A DNA stretch of 64,000 nucleotides from Chryseobacterium sp. JJR-5R (GCF_034047335.1 NZ_CP139137.1:1798001-1862000); one strand, 5' to 3'. Shown: positions 1 through 9,010, counted from the stretch's first letter. Notes: generated from the sequence alone by a model not told the origin. Numbers and translations: made by a program.

Positions 1-451
1 CTTCCTGGGCATAATAAAAATTAGGATACTCCAGGCGCGGCTGTGCTTCCCGTAAAGGTGTTTCGGGAAGTGATCCGGCACTGGCGTATGCTTCAAACGG
101 CCCCAGATAATGTTTTAAACCGGTTACCAAAGCAACATGCTTCACTGATTTTTTCGGAGACAAAGCCTGCAGGAGGTTCCTTACCAGGGCACTGTTAACC
201 CGGATATTTTCTTCCTCTGTATCATTCCGCATCCAGGTAGTGAAAAAAATATGGGTGGGAGTGATGTCCTCCAAAGCATCCGTCAGGCTTTTTTCATCCA
301 GAAGGTCAGCTTTTACAGGATTCAGTCCTGGGACAGAGCGGTTGGGGTTCCGGGCCAGGCCATACGTGGTCCAGCCCTGTGAGATCAGTTCCTGGGCAAG
401 GTTGCTGCCCGTGATTCCTGTGGAACCCACGACTAATGCAATATTTTCCAT
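1..451 (-). CDS. PRISE-like SDR/NAD-dependent epimerase, 3' part cut by window edge
   Basis: Translation from the ATG at 451-449 on the minus strand gives about 150 residues and runs off the window edge. The start has a Rossmann nucleotide-binding motif, VVGSTGITGSNLA (residues 6-18). Later come TGLKHYLGPF and, at the cut end, YPNFYYAQE. These match the PRISE branch (progesterone 5-beta-reductase/iridoid synthase-like) of extended short-chain dehydrogenases, which are NAD(P)H-dependent enone reductases. The bacterial substrate cannot be read from sequence. The Tyr in the NFYY motif is the family's catalytic-region tyrosine. The gene is read in the same direction as the Crp-like regulator upstream (gap about 115 bp), so the two may be linked, but that is inference. 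Confidence 0.75.
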   Translation of the reverse strand, partial: MENIALVVGSTGITGSNLAQELISQGWTTYGLARNPNRSVPGLNPVKADLLDEKSLTDALEDITPTHIFFTTWMRNDTEEENIRVNSALVRNLLQALSPKKSVKHVALVTGLKHYLGPFEAYASAGSLPETPLREAQPRLEYPNFYYAQE

Positions 452-565
452 ACTGTAAATTTTAAATGTTTATCTGATCTGAAAAAGGTCAGAGAACAAA
501 GATAGAGACAGTTCAGGGCAAAAACACTTGATACAGATCATGAGTTTTCCGCTATTCAGGACAGA

Positions 566-1144
566 TCAGCGAAGCAGTATTTTTTTCCGGATCCTGCTGA
601 CAGTTTCAGGGCTCAGCCCAAGGTATGAAGCGATTAAACGGTGGGAGAGCTTCTGTATCATTTCAGGGTTGTTCTTCACCAGCTGAAGGTATTTTTCCTC
701 TGCTGTAAAGCTGTTGGAAACCATCAGCCTGCGGTCTTTGGTGACCAGGCTGTTCTGGTACAGGATCCTGAAATAACGGTCCATCACGGGAATCTGTAAG
801 GTCAGTTTTTCATAATCTTCGTAGCTGATCAGTAAGAGTTCAGCATCTTCAATGGCATCAATATTCAATACTGCTTTCTCCTGATTGATAAAACTGTTGA
901 AATCTGAGATCCACCAGCCTTCAAAAGCAAATAGACTGATCCGCTGCTGGCCTTTTTCATCCATGATATACGATTTAAGAATGCCTCTGCTTACAAAAGA
1001 TAGATACCTGCACAGTTCACCCTCCTTTAATAGAAACTGCTTTTTACGGAGCTTTTTCTCAATAAAGAATGATTTTAAAAGTTCATGCTGACCATTGTTG
1101 AGGTCAACTTTTTTACTGATATGAGAAATTAGAACATCAAACAT
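566..1144 (-). CDS. Crp/Fnr-family transcriptional regulator
   Basis: The frame is open from 1315, but I place the start at the ATG at 1144-1142. That gives 192 residues (MFDVLISHISKKV...), close to the usual Crp/Fnr length, and the 57 residues further upstream do not look like the family. The N-terminal half is a cyclic-nucleotide-binding-like jelly roll (FLLKEGELCRYLSFVSRGILKSY region). The C-terminus carries a helix-turn-helix (LSHRLIASYLGLSPETVSRI) that reads DNA. The Arg and Glu that bind cAMP in E. coli Crp are not obvious, as usual in Bacteroidetes members. It lies upstream of the PRISE-like reductase on the same strand and may control it. The target is unknown. Confidence 0.82.
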   Translation of the reverse strand: MFDVLISHISKKVDLNNGQHELLKSFFIEKKLRKKQFLLKEGELCRYLSFVSRGILKSYIMDEKGQQRISLFAFEGWWISDFNSFINQEKAVLNIDAIEDAELLLISYEDYEKLTLQIPVMDRYFRILYQNSLVTKDRRLMVSNSFTAEEKYLQLVKNNPEMIQKLSHRLIASYLGLSPETVSRIRKKILLR

Positions 1145-1403
1145 ATGGTAGTAATCCTGGGATAAAGAAAATACTAATTTACCATTATTAATTATAAAGG
1201 CAATTGTATCCGGGTGGATTAAATATTCAGAAAAATAATATCTGTTAATGGCTGTCAGTTCTATATCCATTAACAATACACACTGCGCAGAAGGATATAG
1301 CTCACAAACGGGCATAACTACTATTCCGGGTTTACATAATGTGAGAGAAGACAGTCTGTTTCTATTTATTCATTGAGACGAAGACCAAGTATTGTACTTT
1401 TAA

Positions 1404-2576
1404 AATTCTCCTGAATGTATTGTGCTGTACCGGTCTTATCCTACAGTAATAGATGAACTGACTGAAATGATTATTGTTTTGGAATACAATTATAAAAAAG
1501 ACAGCCTCAACTATACATATACCTTTGAATCCATCCAGTCAGAAATCTTTAACCATCTTCTGAAGCTGTGCGAAAATAATATACGTGAATTTTATGAGAT
1601 AAAACGCAGAGTCAATACAGATTTTAAATACACAAATCCGGAAATCTCAGATAAGTTTTCTAAAAAGATCGTATCAAAAGCGGAATCCTTTCTTGAAAAT
1701 CACAAACATCAGATTCTGGATGCCGATTACAGGACTAATCTGATTCTGAATGAAACCCATACCAACAGGTGGAAAACCAAATTTGAACTCATTAAGGCTG
1801 ATTACACCAATGCAGTATCCTTTGAAAGGGAAATCGAAAGGCTGGCAGAAGTAAATGTCAGGAATCCTTCGGTAGACAGCCTGTATTTTGAAGCTTCAAA
1901 ATTTATTTCCGTTTATGATAAGAATGCTTCATTACGTCTGTATATTTATTATTTAGATAAAGATCTGGACTCACAAAAGTTTGATAAAAGGCAGCTTAAT
2001 AAAACCATCCAGAAAAGCTTATTCACTAATGCTGAACAGTTTGCAGAGTTTGAATCTATTGTCAGTGCATTCGTTCAAGACAGGGATATGCATGCATGTC
2101 TCGAAAAGCTGGAAAAAATATATCTTCCCAAAAGAAAAAAGATTGTTATTGACACCCGTGCCATAGAGCAGGTCAAAAGGCTGGACTCTGAGATTGCTTA
2201 GAAATTAGGTGAAATTTTAAGCGATGAGGAAGAAAACGGCGTATCAGGGATTCATTCCGAAAAGAATGAAACTGCAGATGACCTGGCCTTTTGCATTATC
2301 AATACAACTGCTGATGAAATTATCAAATATCAGCCGGAATTAAATTTGAATGATATTCAAAAGGATGTGCTGGATCTGTTTGAAAAGAACAGCTATACCA
2401 TTCTGCAGTCGGAGTTTTCAGATTATATGAGAGCCCGGCAGTTATTTGCAGGAGCGGCAGTTGAGTCCGTGAACGAAATCTGTTTTGATCTGCTGGATGA
2501 TGTACTCATTGAAGAGGAAGACGAATACTTAACCATAAACCAGGAATATTTTAAAAAACTACTTACTCATGATTAA
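1404..2576 (+). pseudogene. TerB_C-domain protein, 5'-truncated and interrupted by an amber stop
   Basis: One reading frame runs from just after a TAA at 1401-1403 to the TAA at 2574-2576. It is broken once, by TAG at 2199-2201; the next codons continue in the same frame. The upstream piece (GTG at 1422) gives 259 residues and the piece after the stop gives about 125. The second piece (EFSDYMRARQLFAGAAV, then a conserved VNEICFDLLDD and acidic tail) looks like the end of a TerB_C domain. The part before the stop (IVIDTRAIEQVKRLDSEIA) looks like its beginning. Full TerB_N/TerB_C proteins are much longer, so the N-terminal part is probably missing too. The last codons overlap the next gene by 8 nt, as in an intact operon. 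A sequencing error at 2199 would mimic this; TAG is one base away from a Gln, Lys or Glu codon. Confidence 0.72.
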
Positions 2577-3885
2577 TAATATCAAACCAAAAGAAGCCAC
2601 TTCAATCATTAATTCTTTAACCGGAGGGGTTGTCCCTAAAATTGGAGTTCAGCACATCACGGTCGGACGTTCTGAAGAAGTTAATGCAGCAATCACTACT
2701 CTGGAAGAAGTTAAAAACGGGCACAGCGCAGTCAAATTTTGGATAGGAGACTTTGGAAGCGGCAAATCTTTTATGCTGCATTTGTTAAATACAGTAGCAA
2801 TGAAACAGAAATTTATTATCGCTAACGCAGATTTCACTCCGGACAACAGGCTGTACTCCAATGATGGAAAAAGTGTTATTCTTTATGCTGCTATTATGGA
2901 CAATATAGCCATCCAGACCAAACCTGAAGGAGGCGCACTGCCTGTTTTATTGGAAAAATGGATGGAGCAGGTGATCTCCAGGACAGCAGAAGATAACAGG
3001 ATTTCACTAACAGACATCCGCAGTGCTGAATATGGAAGCCTTATCAGGAACTCAATTATGAAAACTGTGAATGAGATTACTGAAGTCGGAGGCTTTGATT
3101 TCGGGTCAGCCATTGTAAAATACTATGACGGTTACATTAATCATGATGAAGCGCTCCGCAGAAATGCCCTGAAATGGTTAAAAGGCGAATACAAAACCAA
3201 AACAGAGGCCAGGCAGGATCTGGGAATACGCGAGATCATTAATGATTCCAACTATTATGATATGCTGAAAAACTTCTGTAAGCTATTTGTGAGCATGGGA
3301 TACAGCGGATTTATGATCAATCTGGATGAAGCGGTCAACCTCTATAAAATTTCCACTTCTGCTGTACGGGAGAAAAATTATGAGAAGATCTTATCCATTT
3401 ACAACGACTGCTTTCAGGGCAAAGTATCCAATTTCTTTATCAATTTCGCGGGGACCAAAGATTTTCTGGAGAATGAAAGAAGAGGCCTTTTCAGTTATCA
3501 GGCTTTGAAATCCAGGCTCCAGGGCAATAAATTTGAAACCCTTGAAATCAGGGATTATGCACAGCCGGTTATCAAACTGTATCCGTTGGACCACAATGAA
3601 ATTTTTGTGTTGCTCAAAAAATTAAAACTGATTTTTGATTTCAATTATCAGGTTGAACTTAATATCACGGATGAAGAGATTTATGCATTTATGGAAGAGA
3701 TGTTCAACAAGCCGGGAGCATCAGAATTCCTTACGCCGAGGGAAGTCATCAGAGACTTTCTGAATATACTGAACATCATCAGGCAAAATCCTGAAGCGGA
3801 TAAAAAACGTCTTTTCGGAGAAATAGAAATTTCTGATGAGCGGCCCAATGACCTTGTTCTTCTTGATAATATTGAGGAATTATGA
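2569..3885 (+). CDS. BrxD-like (DUF2791) P-loop ATPase
   Basis: 438 residues. The Walker A motif GDFGSGKS lies at residues 60-67 and a Walker B-like stretch, FMINLDEA, ends in D253/E254. The spacing and the GDFGSGKS form match the ATP-binding proteins called DUF2791/BrxD, known from type 2 BREX phage-defence operons, where they sit beside a BrxHI Lhr-type helicase. The same partner follows here, overlapping by 4 nt (ATGA). No other BREX component (PglX, PglZ, BrxC) is in the window, so this is not a complete BREX system. The TerB_C neighbour suggests a Ter-associated variant. The cellular role (DNA surveillance with the helicase) is inference. Confidence 0.78.
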   Translation: MINNIKPKEATSIINSLTGGVVPKIGVQHITVGRSEEVNAAITTLEEVKNGHSAVKFWIGDFGSGKSFMLHLLNTVAMKQKFIIANADFTPDNRLYSNDGKSVILYAAIMDNIAIQTKPEGGALPVLLEKWMEQVISRTAEDNRISLTDIRSAEYGSLIRNSIMKTVNEITEVGGFDFGSAIVKYYDGYINHDEALRRNALKWLKGEYKTKTEARQDLGIREIINDSNYYDMLKNFCKLFVSMGYSGFMINLDEAVNLYKISTSAVREKNYEKILSIYNDCFQGKVSNFFINFAGTKDFLENERRGLFSYQALKSRLQGNKFETLEIRDYAQPVIKLYPLDHNEIFVLLKKLKLIFDFNYQVELNITDEEIYAFMEEMFNKPGASEFLTPREVIRDFLNILNIIRQNPEADKKRLFGEIEISDERPNDLVLLDNIEEL

Positions 3886-6032
3886 CCGCATTCAGCCTTC
3901 TCTCGGAACCGATCAGGAAATACATCAGGGATCAGCGTTGGGAAAGTCTCCGTAAAATTCAGGAGGCATCAATACCCCGTATCTTACAAACGGAAAACAA
4001 TTACGTGATCATCTCGAAAACAGCATCAGGTAAAACAGAAGCTGCATTCCTTCCTATCCTTTCAAAAGTAAATTTTAAGGAAAAAGGAGTTAAAGTACTG
4101 TATATTTCCCCACTCATTGCATTAATCAATGATCAGTTTGTCAGGGTTGAAAAACTGTGCGATTACCTTGATGTGAAAGTTACCAAATGGCATGGCGAGG
4201 CATCAAAAGCTCAAAAAAACCATCTTCTTAAAAACCCTGAAGGAATTGTTTTAATTACGCCGGAATCTCTGGAAGCTATGTTTGTCAACAGGCCTTACCA
4301 TATTCATCATTTATTCTCAAAGCTTGACTATATTGTTATTGATGAAATCCATTCTTTTCTGGGATCGGAACGCGGAATACACCTGAAATCACTCTTAAGC
4401 CGCCTACAGCAGGTTAATGAAAATAAGTTTAAAGTGGTTGCGCTTTCTGCAACCGTAAGCGATGTCAATGGATATGCGGAACTCAAAGACTTTTTAGGGA
4501 ATTCTGAAAACACAAAAATCATTCGTGATACAACCCCTAAACCGATTAACGCGGTCTTCAGATATTTTCCCGGATCTTTTACAGAATTGCCGCTTGGTCT
4601 CCTAAAAGATTTATATGTCAGGACACGTGATTCCAGGGTTTTGGTTTTTCCCAATGCAAGAGGAAGGGTAGAGGAAGTCGCTGTAAAGCTGAAGACGATC
4701 TCTGAACGGGTAGGAGGCCATAAAAATTATTTTTCCCATCACTCATCCGTTGATAAAGAAGTCCGTGAATATGTAGAGTTTTTCGCAAAAAATGCAAGCT
4801 CACAGAACTTTTGCATTTCCTGCACCTCGACTTTAGAACTGGGGATCGATATCGGAAATGTAGACGAAGTGGTACAGATTGATGCAACAAACAGTATCGC
4901 ATCTCTTATACAGCGGGTAGGAAGGAGGCAAGGCAGAGCCAGCAACCTCTGTCTCTATTCAACCTATAAATGGAGCCTTTTACAGTCCCTTGCCTGCTGG
5001 CTTCTTTATACAGAAAAGTATATCGAACCGATTAAAGTAATTGAAAAGCCGTATGATGTACTGCTCCATCAGATTTTATCCGTTATAAAAGGAAGCTCAG
5101 GGCTGTACCTCACTGAACTTCTCCGTGAAATAGCCCAAAACCCCACCTTTAGTCTTATTCCTGAAGGCGAAGTAAACAATATAATTGATCACCTTCTGCA
5201 GATTGATTTCCTTGAAAAATCAGGCAATGAATATATCATCGGGGTTGAAGGCGAAAAAATGGTTAATACCAAAGATTTCTACAGTTTGTTTCATACACCC
5301 ACTTTCTTTAAGGTTTCAAGCCAGGGTGTCAAAATAGGAGAACTGCCCCTGACTTCACAGGTCAGAGAAGATGAAAATGTTTATTTGTCTGCAAGAATCT
5401 GGAAAATTAAATACATTGATTTTGAATTTAAAAAAATCGAAGTTATTCCGGCGAAAGATGGTAAAAAACCCCTTTTTTTCGGAGATGCAGCTGATACGGC
5501 ACATCTGATAAGAAAAAAAATGCTGGAAATTCTTTTTTCTGAAGAAAATTATGAGTTTTTAGACCAGGCAGGGCAGGATATTCTTCAGGATCTTCGTGCA
5601 GAATTTTCAATATTCGGTATTCATGATGTAGAAACCCAACGGCCGGTATTAAACAGCAATGATAACCTGTTCTTTTATTCATTTGCCGGATCACAAATCA
5701 ATAAAACAATCTGCTTACTGCTTGATCAGATTGGAATTGAGTATACACATGACGACAGCAGTTCAGTATTTAAAATTTTGCATCCGGAATCAGATCCAAT
5801 GGAAAAACTGAAAGCAACAGAATTAAACGGCGATCAGATCAATGAAATTTTAACTAAGCAGCTGGAGATAAATCCGGGCCTTATCAATATCTCAAAATGG
5901 GGTGCGTATTTACCCATGGAACTTCAGGTTGAATTATTGAAAAATAAGCTGTATGATTTTGAAAACTGTTTTTGCTTTTTAAACCATACCGAATACGTAT
6001 TGAATATTCATGATGCAGAAATACCAGATTAG
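3882..6032 (+). CDS. DEAD/DEAH-box Lhr-like helicase (BrxHI-like)
   Basis: 716 residues with a full superfamily 2 motif set: Walker A TASGKTEA (47-54), motif Ia YISPLIALINDQ, Walker B DEIH (154-157), SAT (189-191), and motif VI QRVGRRQGR (344-352). The C-terminal ~300 residues are family-specific and not recognised. It resembles Lhr-like helicases such as the BrxHI partner of BrxD. It starts inside the stop codon of the ATPase gene (ATGA), so the pair is translationally coupled and the proteins probably act together on nucleic acid using ATP. Both genes are open and uninterrupted, unlike the TerB_C gene upstream. Confidence 0.85.
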   Translation: MTAFSLLSEPIRKYIRDQRWESLRKIQEASIPRILQTENNYVIISKTASGKTEAAFLPILSKVNFKEKGVKVLYISPLIALINDQFVRVEKLCDYLDVKVTKWHGEASKAQKNHLLKNPEGIVLITPESLEAMFVNRPYHIHHLFSKLDYIVIDEIHSFLGSERGIHLKSLLSRLQQVNENKFKVVALSATVSDVNGYAELKDFLGNSENTKIIRDTTPKPINAVFRYFPGSFTELPLGLLKDLYVRTRDSRVLVFPNARGRVEEVAVKLKTISERVGGHKNYFSHHSSVDKEVREYVEFFAKNASSQNFCISCTSTLELGIDIGNVDEVVQIDATNSIASLIQRVGRRQGRASNLCLYSTYKWSLLQSLACWLLYTEKYIEPIKVIEKPYDVLLHQILSVIKGSSGLYLTELLREIAQNPTFSLIPEGEVNNIIDHLLQIDFLEKSGNEYIIGVEGEKMVNTKDFYSLFHTPTFFKVSSQGVKIGELPLTSQVREDENVYLSARIWKIKYIDFEFKKIEVIPAKDGKKPLFFGDAADTAHLIRKKMLEILFSEENYEFLDQAGQDILQDLRAEFSIFGIHDVETQRPVLNSNDNLFFYSFAGSQINKTICLLLDQIGIEYTHDDSSSVFKILHPESDPMEKLKATELNGDQINEILTKQLEINPGLINISKWGAYLPMELQVELLKNKLYDFENCFCFLNHTEYVLNIHDAEIPD

Positions 6033-6060
6033 TATATTACCAGTCCGTTATAAACAGGGT

Positions 6061-6161
6061 TAATTCAGATCATCCGGCGGCAGGCGGATATCAAAAAGGA
6101 AGCTGAATATTTTATTTCAGATAACAATATTTTTGATAAGTTGATTAAAATATTGGGGTAG
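6061..6161 (+). pseudogene. Possible C-terminal remnant of a protein gene
   Basis: A short open stretch reads ...ADIKKEAEYFISDNNIF, then DKLIKILG and the stop TAG at 6159-6161. The amino-acid make-up looks protein-like, but there is no start and a stop lies just upstream. It may be the tail of a lost gene of the helicase operon. I do not recognise the family. Confidence 0.2.
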
Positions 6162-6201
6162 TGTTGAAATCTCACAATAACGCTGGTGGTAATTATGAAA
6201 A

Positions 6202-6235
6202 AAAACAGCAGATAACTAATGCTATCTGCTGTTGT
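6202..6235 (-). terminator. Intrinsic terminator of the cold-shock gene
   Basis: An 11-bp inverted repeat (AACAGCAGATA, 6204-6214, with its complement at 6223-6233) is followed on the minus strand by a run of eight T. It lies about 35 nt past the stop of the cold-shock gene. Confidence 0.8.
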
Positions 6236-6268
6236 AATAAATAAAGAAAGTTTAACCTTTCTCCAAAA

Positions 6269-6460
6269 TTATGCTATACGCACGTTAACTGCGTTAACGC
6301 CTTTTGTACCGTTCTGTAGTTCGTAAGTTACGACATCATTTTCACGGATGTTATCTACTAAACCTGAGGTATGTACGAAAACATCCTGTCCACCTGTTGA
6401 TGGTGTAATAAAACCAAATCCTTTGGCATCGTTAAAGAATTTTACTGTTCCTTGTTGCAT
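6269..6460 (-). CDS. Cold-shock domain protein (CspA family)
   Basis: 63 residues, the full length of the family. It carries both RNA-binding signatures: RNP1 KGFGFI (residues 14-19) and the RNP2-like DVFVHTS. CspA-type proteins are five-stranded OB-fold RNA/ssDNA chaperones that melt mRNA structure in the cytoplasm. The gene stands alone, with a terminator behind it and a very long 5' leader from a good promoter at 6723-6752. That layout matches the temperature-responsive leaders of known csp mRNAs. Cold induction of this copy is inferred. Confidence 0.95.
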   Translation of the reverse strand: MQQGTVKFFNDAKGFGFITPSTGGQDVFVHTSGLVDNIRENDVVTYELQNGTKGVNAVNVRIA

Positions 6461-6752
6461 TGTAATGTATTATAAAATTATTGTATTAAAATTTTGGCTT
6501 TTGCCTTTACGGACTGATTTTACACCAGGACCGTAATAAATCGATTTGTTAACAAAAATGATGTGGATATTTTTTAGAATCTTGAATATATTCAAGTTGG
6601 AAAAAAGATGCTGCACCTGTTCTTATGATGACAAAAATTGGCGGCTGAAAAAGCAAAGACTGAGAAAAAAGAGTAAACTCAAAAGTTTCAGAATAAGCAT
6701 TGGCAGTAGCCTGATTATTCTACAAATGTACACATAATTTATTGAAAAGCAA
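6461..6752 (-). promoter_or_regulatory. Promoter and ~250-nt 5' leader of the cold-shock gene
   Basis: On the minus strand a TTG (6752-6750) is followed after exactly 19 nt by TACATTTG (6730-6723). This is a full match to the Bacteroidetes TTG-N19-TAnnTTTG promoter. Transcription from about 6717 leaves roughly 255 nt of untranslated leader before the start codon at 6460, typical of cspA-type thermosensing leaders. An apparent plus-strand ORF at 6546-6737 lies inside this leader and is not believed. Confidence 0.7.
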
Positions 6753-6871
6753 ATGTTTTTTAAGTTTTATTTCTTTTTCGGTAATAATTAATATTGTGTT
6801 CACATGAAAAATCAGTACAAAATAACAGTATAAATAGAAACCTTACGATATAATAATTCACTTTTCTGATT

Positions 6872-6879
6872 TATCTTTG
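6872..6879 (+). promoter_or_regulatory. Candidate -7 box of the EamA transporter gene
   Basis: TATCTTTG fits the Bacteroidetes TAnnTTTG consensus and lies 89 nt before the proposed TTG start at 6969. No TTG sits 19 nt upstream, so the call rests on the -7 box alone. Confidence 0.4.
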
Positions 6880-6968
6880 CCATGCCATCCGGAATCCTGT
6901 AAGTTTCATCAGCAATGCAGGTTCATATGCATATGCATGATGTTTTATATAATTCCCATATTTAAAAA

Positions 6969-7904
6969 TTGAATACCCTGAAATATTATCTTGCCGCTGT
7001 ACTTGCTTTTTCTATCTGGGGCACTTTCAGCCTGGTACTTAAACCGCTGCATTCCTATACCTCCTTGGATATTCTTTTTTACCGTGTGTTCAGCTGTGCA
7101 TTGGTTATGTCCGTTACTACGGTCCTGTTTAAGAGAAAGGCGCTGAAGGAGAGCATACGTTATTTCAAGTCCCTGCCCCGAAAAAGAAGATGGAGTATTG
7201 CCGGCTTAAACATCGGGAGCAGCTTTTTTTTAACGGCCAACTGGTTTTCTTTTATCTATGTCATGAATCACGTAAGCGTTAAGGCAACTTCCGTGGCTTA
7301 TCTGGTCTGCCCGATTATCACTACCATTCTGGCCTTCTTTTTACTAAAAGAAAGACTCACGAAAATTCAGTGGCTTTCCGTACTGCTGAGCGGTACCGGA
7401 TGCGTCTTGCTGTCCTATGCCAATATGGTGGATATGCTGTACAGCAGCCTGGTAGGGTTTACCTATGCCTGTTACCTGGTGGGCCAGAATAAAAACAGCG
7501 GGTTTGATAAATTTGTGGTTCTCAATTTCCATATCCTTTTGTCAGCACTCATCCTGCTTCCGTTTTTTCCTGCATATTCAGGGCCTGTGCCTACAGATTT
7601 TAAGTTTTACTTTTTCGTAGAGATTATTGCGGTAGTGTATACCATTGTTCCCCTGTTTTTAAATCTGTACGCACTTTCAGGCATCAGTTCATCAAAAATA
7701 GGGATGATTCTGAATATCAACCCGATTATTGCTTTTATTCTTGCAGGCGCAGTCTACCATGAAGCGTCAGGAACATTGCAGCTGGTTGCTTATGCCCTTA
7801 TTTTTATTGCCGTTCTTATTTTTAATACCGGTGGTGTTTTCAGGCCTGATACAGAAAAAAGAAGTATAGTAACTGATAATGGAAATCCGGGTACGCCAAC
7901 TTAA
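6969..7904 (+). CDS. EamA/DMT-superfamily permease (RarD-like)
   Basis: 311 residues with about ten hydrophobic segments, the usual two-times-five-helix EamA layout of inner-membrane metabolite exporters. The N-terminus (FSIWGTFSLVLKPL, then DILFYRVFSC) resembles the RarD branch. The second EamA half is around residues 150-290 (SGISSSKIGMILNINPIIAF). The substrate is unknown; small metabolites or amino acids are usual in this superfamily. The only start that keeps the first membrane helix is TTG at 6969; no ATG lies upstream in frame. A candidate promoter is at 6872. Confidence 0.82.
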   Translation: MNTLKYYLAAVLAFSIWGTFSLVLKPLHSYTSLDILFYRVFSCALVMSVTTVLFKRKALKESIRYFKSLPRKRRWSIAGLNIGSSFFLTANWFSFIYVMNHVSVKATSVAYLVCPIITTILAFFLLKERLTKIQWLSVLLSGTGCVLLSYANMVDMLYSSLVGFTYACYLVGQNKNSGFDKFVVLNFHILLSALILLPFFPAYSGPVPTDFKFYFFVEIIAVVYTIVPLFLNLYALSGISSSKIGMILNINPIIAFILAGAVYHEASGTLQLVAYALIFIAVLIFNTGGVFRPDTEKRSIVTDNGNPGTPT

Positions 7905-8016
7905 AAAACCCTGTCCTTGTTCCTCCCTGAAGATACTCCATAAAAGCGGCAAGGCATTTTCCATTGACGGATATACAAGCATGGCAGCATAATTGTATCC
8001 CATCCTTTAAAAAACT

Positions 8017-8352
8017 ATGGAAACTTTAAACCTCTCTGTTTTCAGCATTATTTCTCTGGCGATTCCTTTAATAATGCTGGTCATCAGTACTTTTTATGCA
8101 TCCAGGCAACTCAATACGGAAGCCGTCCTTCTGGTTTCGGGTTCGGGCATTGTTTTTATTGTCGCTGTATTTTTTATTTTTATGCCTTACCTGATGCAGA
8201 GCCGGAATATGGCCGTTGAAATTGTAAACGTGTATTATGGGATAGCAGGAGCCGTTAATTTTATAGGAGGGCTCCTTTTTGCAATAGGTTTCCTTATGCT
8301 TGTACTTACTGTTATCAGGCAAAATAAGGTGTCTAATGCAGAAAAACTGTGA
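8017..8352 (+). CDS. Small four-helix membrane protein, unknown function
   Basis: 111 residues dominated by hydrophobic segments: roughly 8-27, 36-58, 68-93 (interrupted by a polar NVYYG stretch) and 80-103. It is probably an integral inner-membrane protein with four helices. I do not recognise a family. It follows the EamA permease by about 110 bp on the same strand with no clear terminator between, so it may be cotranscribed. Start ATG at 8017; the frame has no other plausible start. Confidence 0.6.
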   Translation: METLNLSVFSIISLAIPLIMLVISTFYASRQLNTEAVLLVSGSGIVFIVAVFFIFMPYLMQSRNMAVEIVNVYYGIAGAVNFIGGLLFAIGFLMLVLTVIRQNKVSNAEKL

Positions 8353-8401
8353 ATTAATTTAAATTAGTGATGATTGAATTTAAAACTTAGTCAAAGGCTA
8401 A

Positions 8402-8486
8402 TACCCTGTTTAAGAATGATAACTTTACATTTTTAAAACAGATCTGAATCTTATTCTGAAACGTACACCCGCAGATTCAGCAGATT
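8402..8486 (-). repeat. Dispersed intergenic repeat, copy 1 of 3
   Basis: Read on the minus strand, this stretch shares its order of short blocks with plus-strand copies at 37236-37316 and 44121-44205: GCTGAATCTGCG-like start, GAATAAGATT, CAGATCTG, AAAAATGTAAAGTTAT and ATTCTTAAAC. It is non-coding in all three places. Confidence 0.6.
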
Positions 8487-8576
8487 TTTTATTGATATTC
8501 AGATCTGCGTAATTGTCTTGGTCTGCGGGAGATTATATTTTCGTCTAAATTTAAACGGACTCTAAAATAAAAACTT

Positions 8577-8840
8577 TTAAATGGCTGTAAAAAAGGCGAA
8601 GAGCCCGAATACGATACCCGGTGAATTGGCCAAGATAATCGGCATATCCCGTTCAGGCTTTTTCATGAATCCGTATACTACCCATAAGGTACAGTTCACG
8701 GCGGCAACCAGCGGCTGCAGCCATTCCCCTTTGTTTCCGGCCAGGTTGCTGCGGATCTGAGGGATATATGAGACATACATTGCCATAGCCGTTACGGTAG
8801 CCACCCATCCCAATATTTTGAAAAATTTTTTGTTGTCCAT
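8577..8840 (-). CDS. SemiSWEET sugar transporter (PQ-loop)
   Basis: 87 residues forming one three-helix bundle, the bacterial half-size version of SWEET transporters that dimerises to make a sugar uniporter in the inner membrane. The features seen are MYVSYIPQI in the first helix (the PQ motif), QPLVAAVNCTLWVVYG in the second and ILANSPGIVFGLFAF in the third. The conserved Asn (AVNC) and Trp line the sugar pocket in structures of the family. The gene stands alone; its substrate is inferred to be a mono- or disaccharide. Confidence 0.9.
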   Translation of the reverse strand: MDNKKFFKILGWVATVTAMAMYVSYIPQIRSNLAGNKGEWLQPLVAAVNCTLWVVYGFMKKPERDMPIILANSPGIVFGLFAFFTAI

Positions 8841-8979
8841 TATTTGTGGTTTTAAAATTAATATCAGATATAAGTCATAGTAGTTTGCAACTTACATGCC
8901 CAAATGAATCTGCAGGGAAACAGCCGAAACGTTTATCGGGGATCATCTACAGTTCCATTTTGATGAAACCTGTAAAATA

Positions 8980-9010
8980 GCCTGATGTAAAATATCAGGC
9001 CTGTTTTTTT
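8980..9010 (+). terminator. Orphan intrinsic terminator
   Basis: GCCTGAT (8980-8986) and ATCAGGC (8994-9000) form a stem followed by an eight-T run. The nearest plus-strand gene ends 630 nt upstream at 8352, so it may end a small RNA in 8841-9010. I see nothing else in the 8841-9185 gap except the -7 box below. Confidence 0.6.

Noticed and set aside
1145-1315. N-terminal extension of the first Crp-like regulator
   Set aside because: The 57 extra residues do not look like the family; the ATG at 1144 gives normal length.
6546-6737. 63-codon plus-strand ORF
   Set aside because: It lies wholly inside the predicted leader of the minus-strand cold-shock mRNA and has a low-complexity Lys/Arg/Ser composition.
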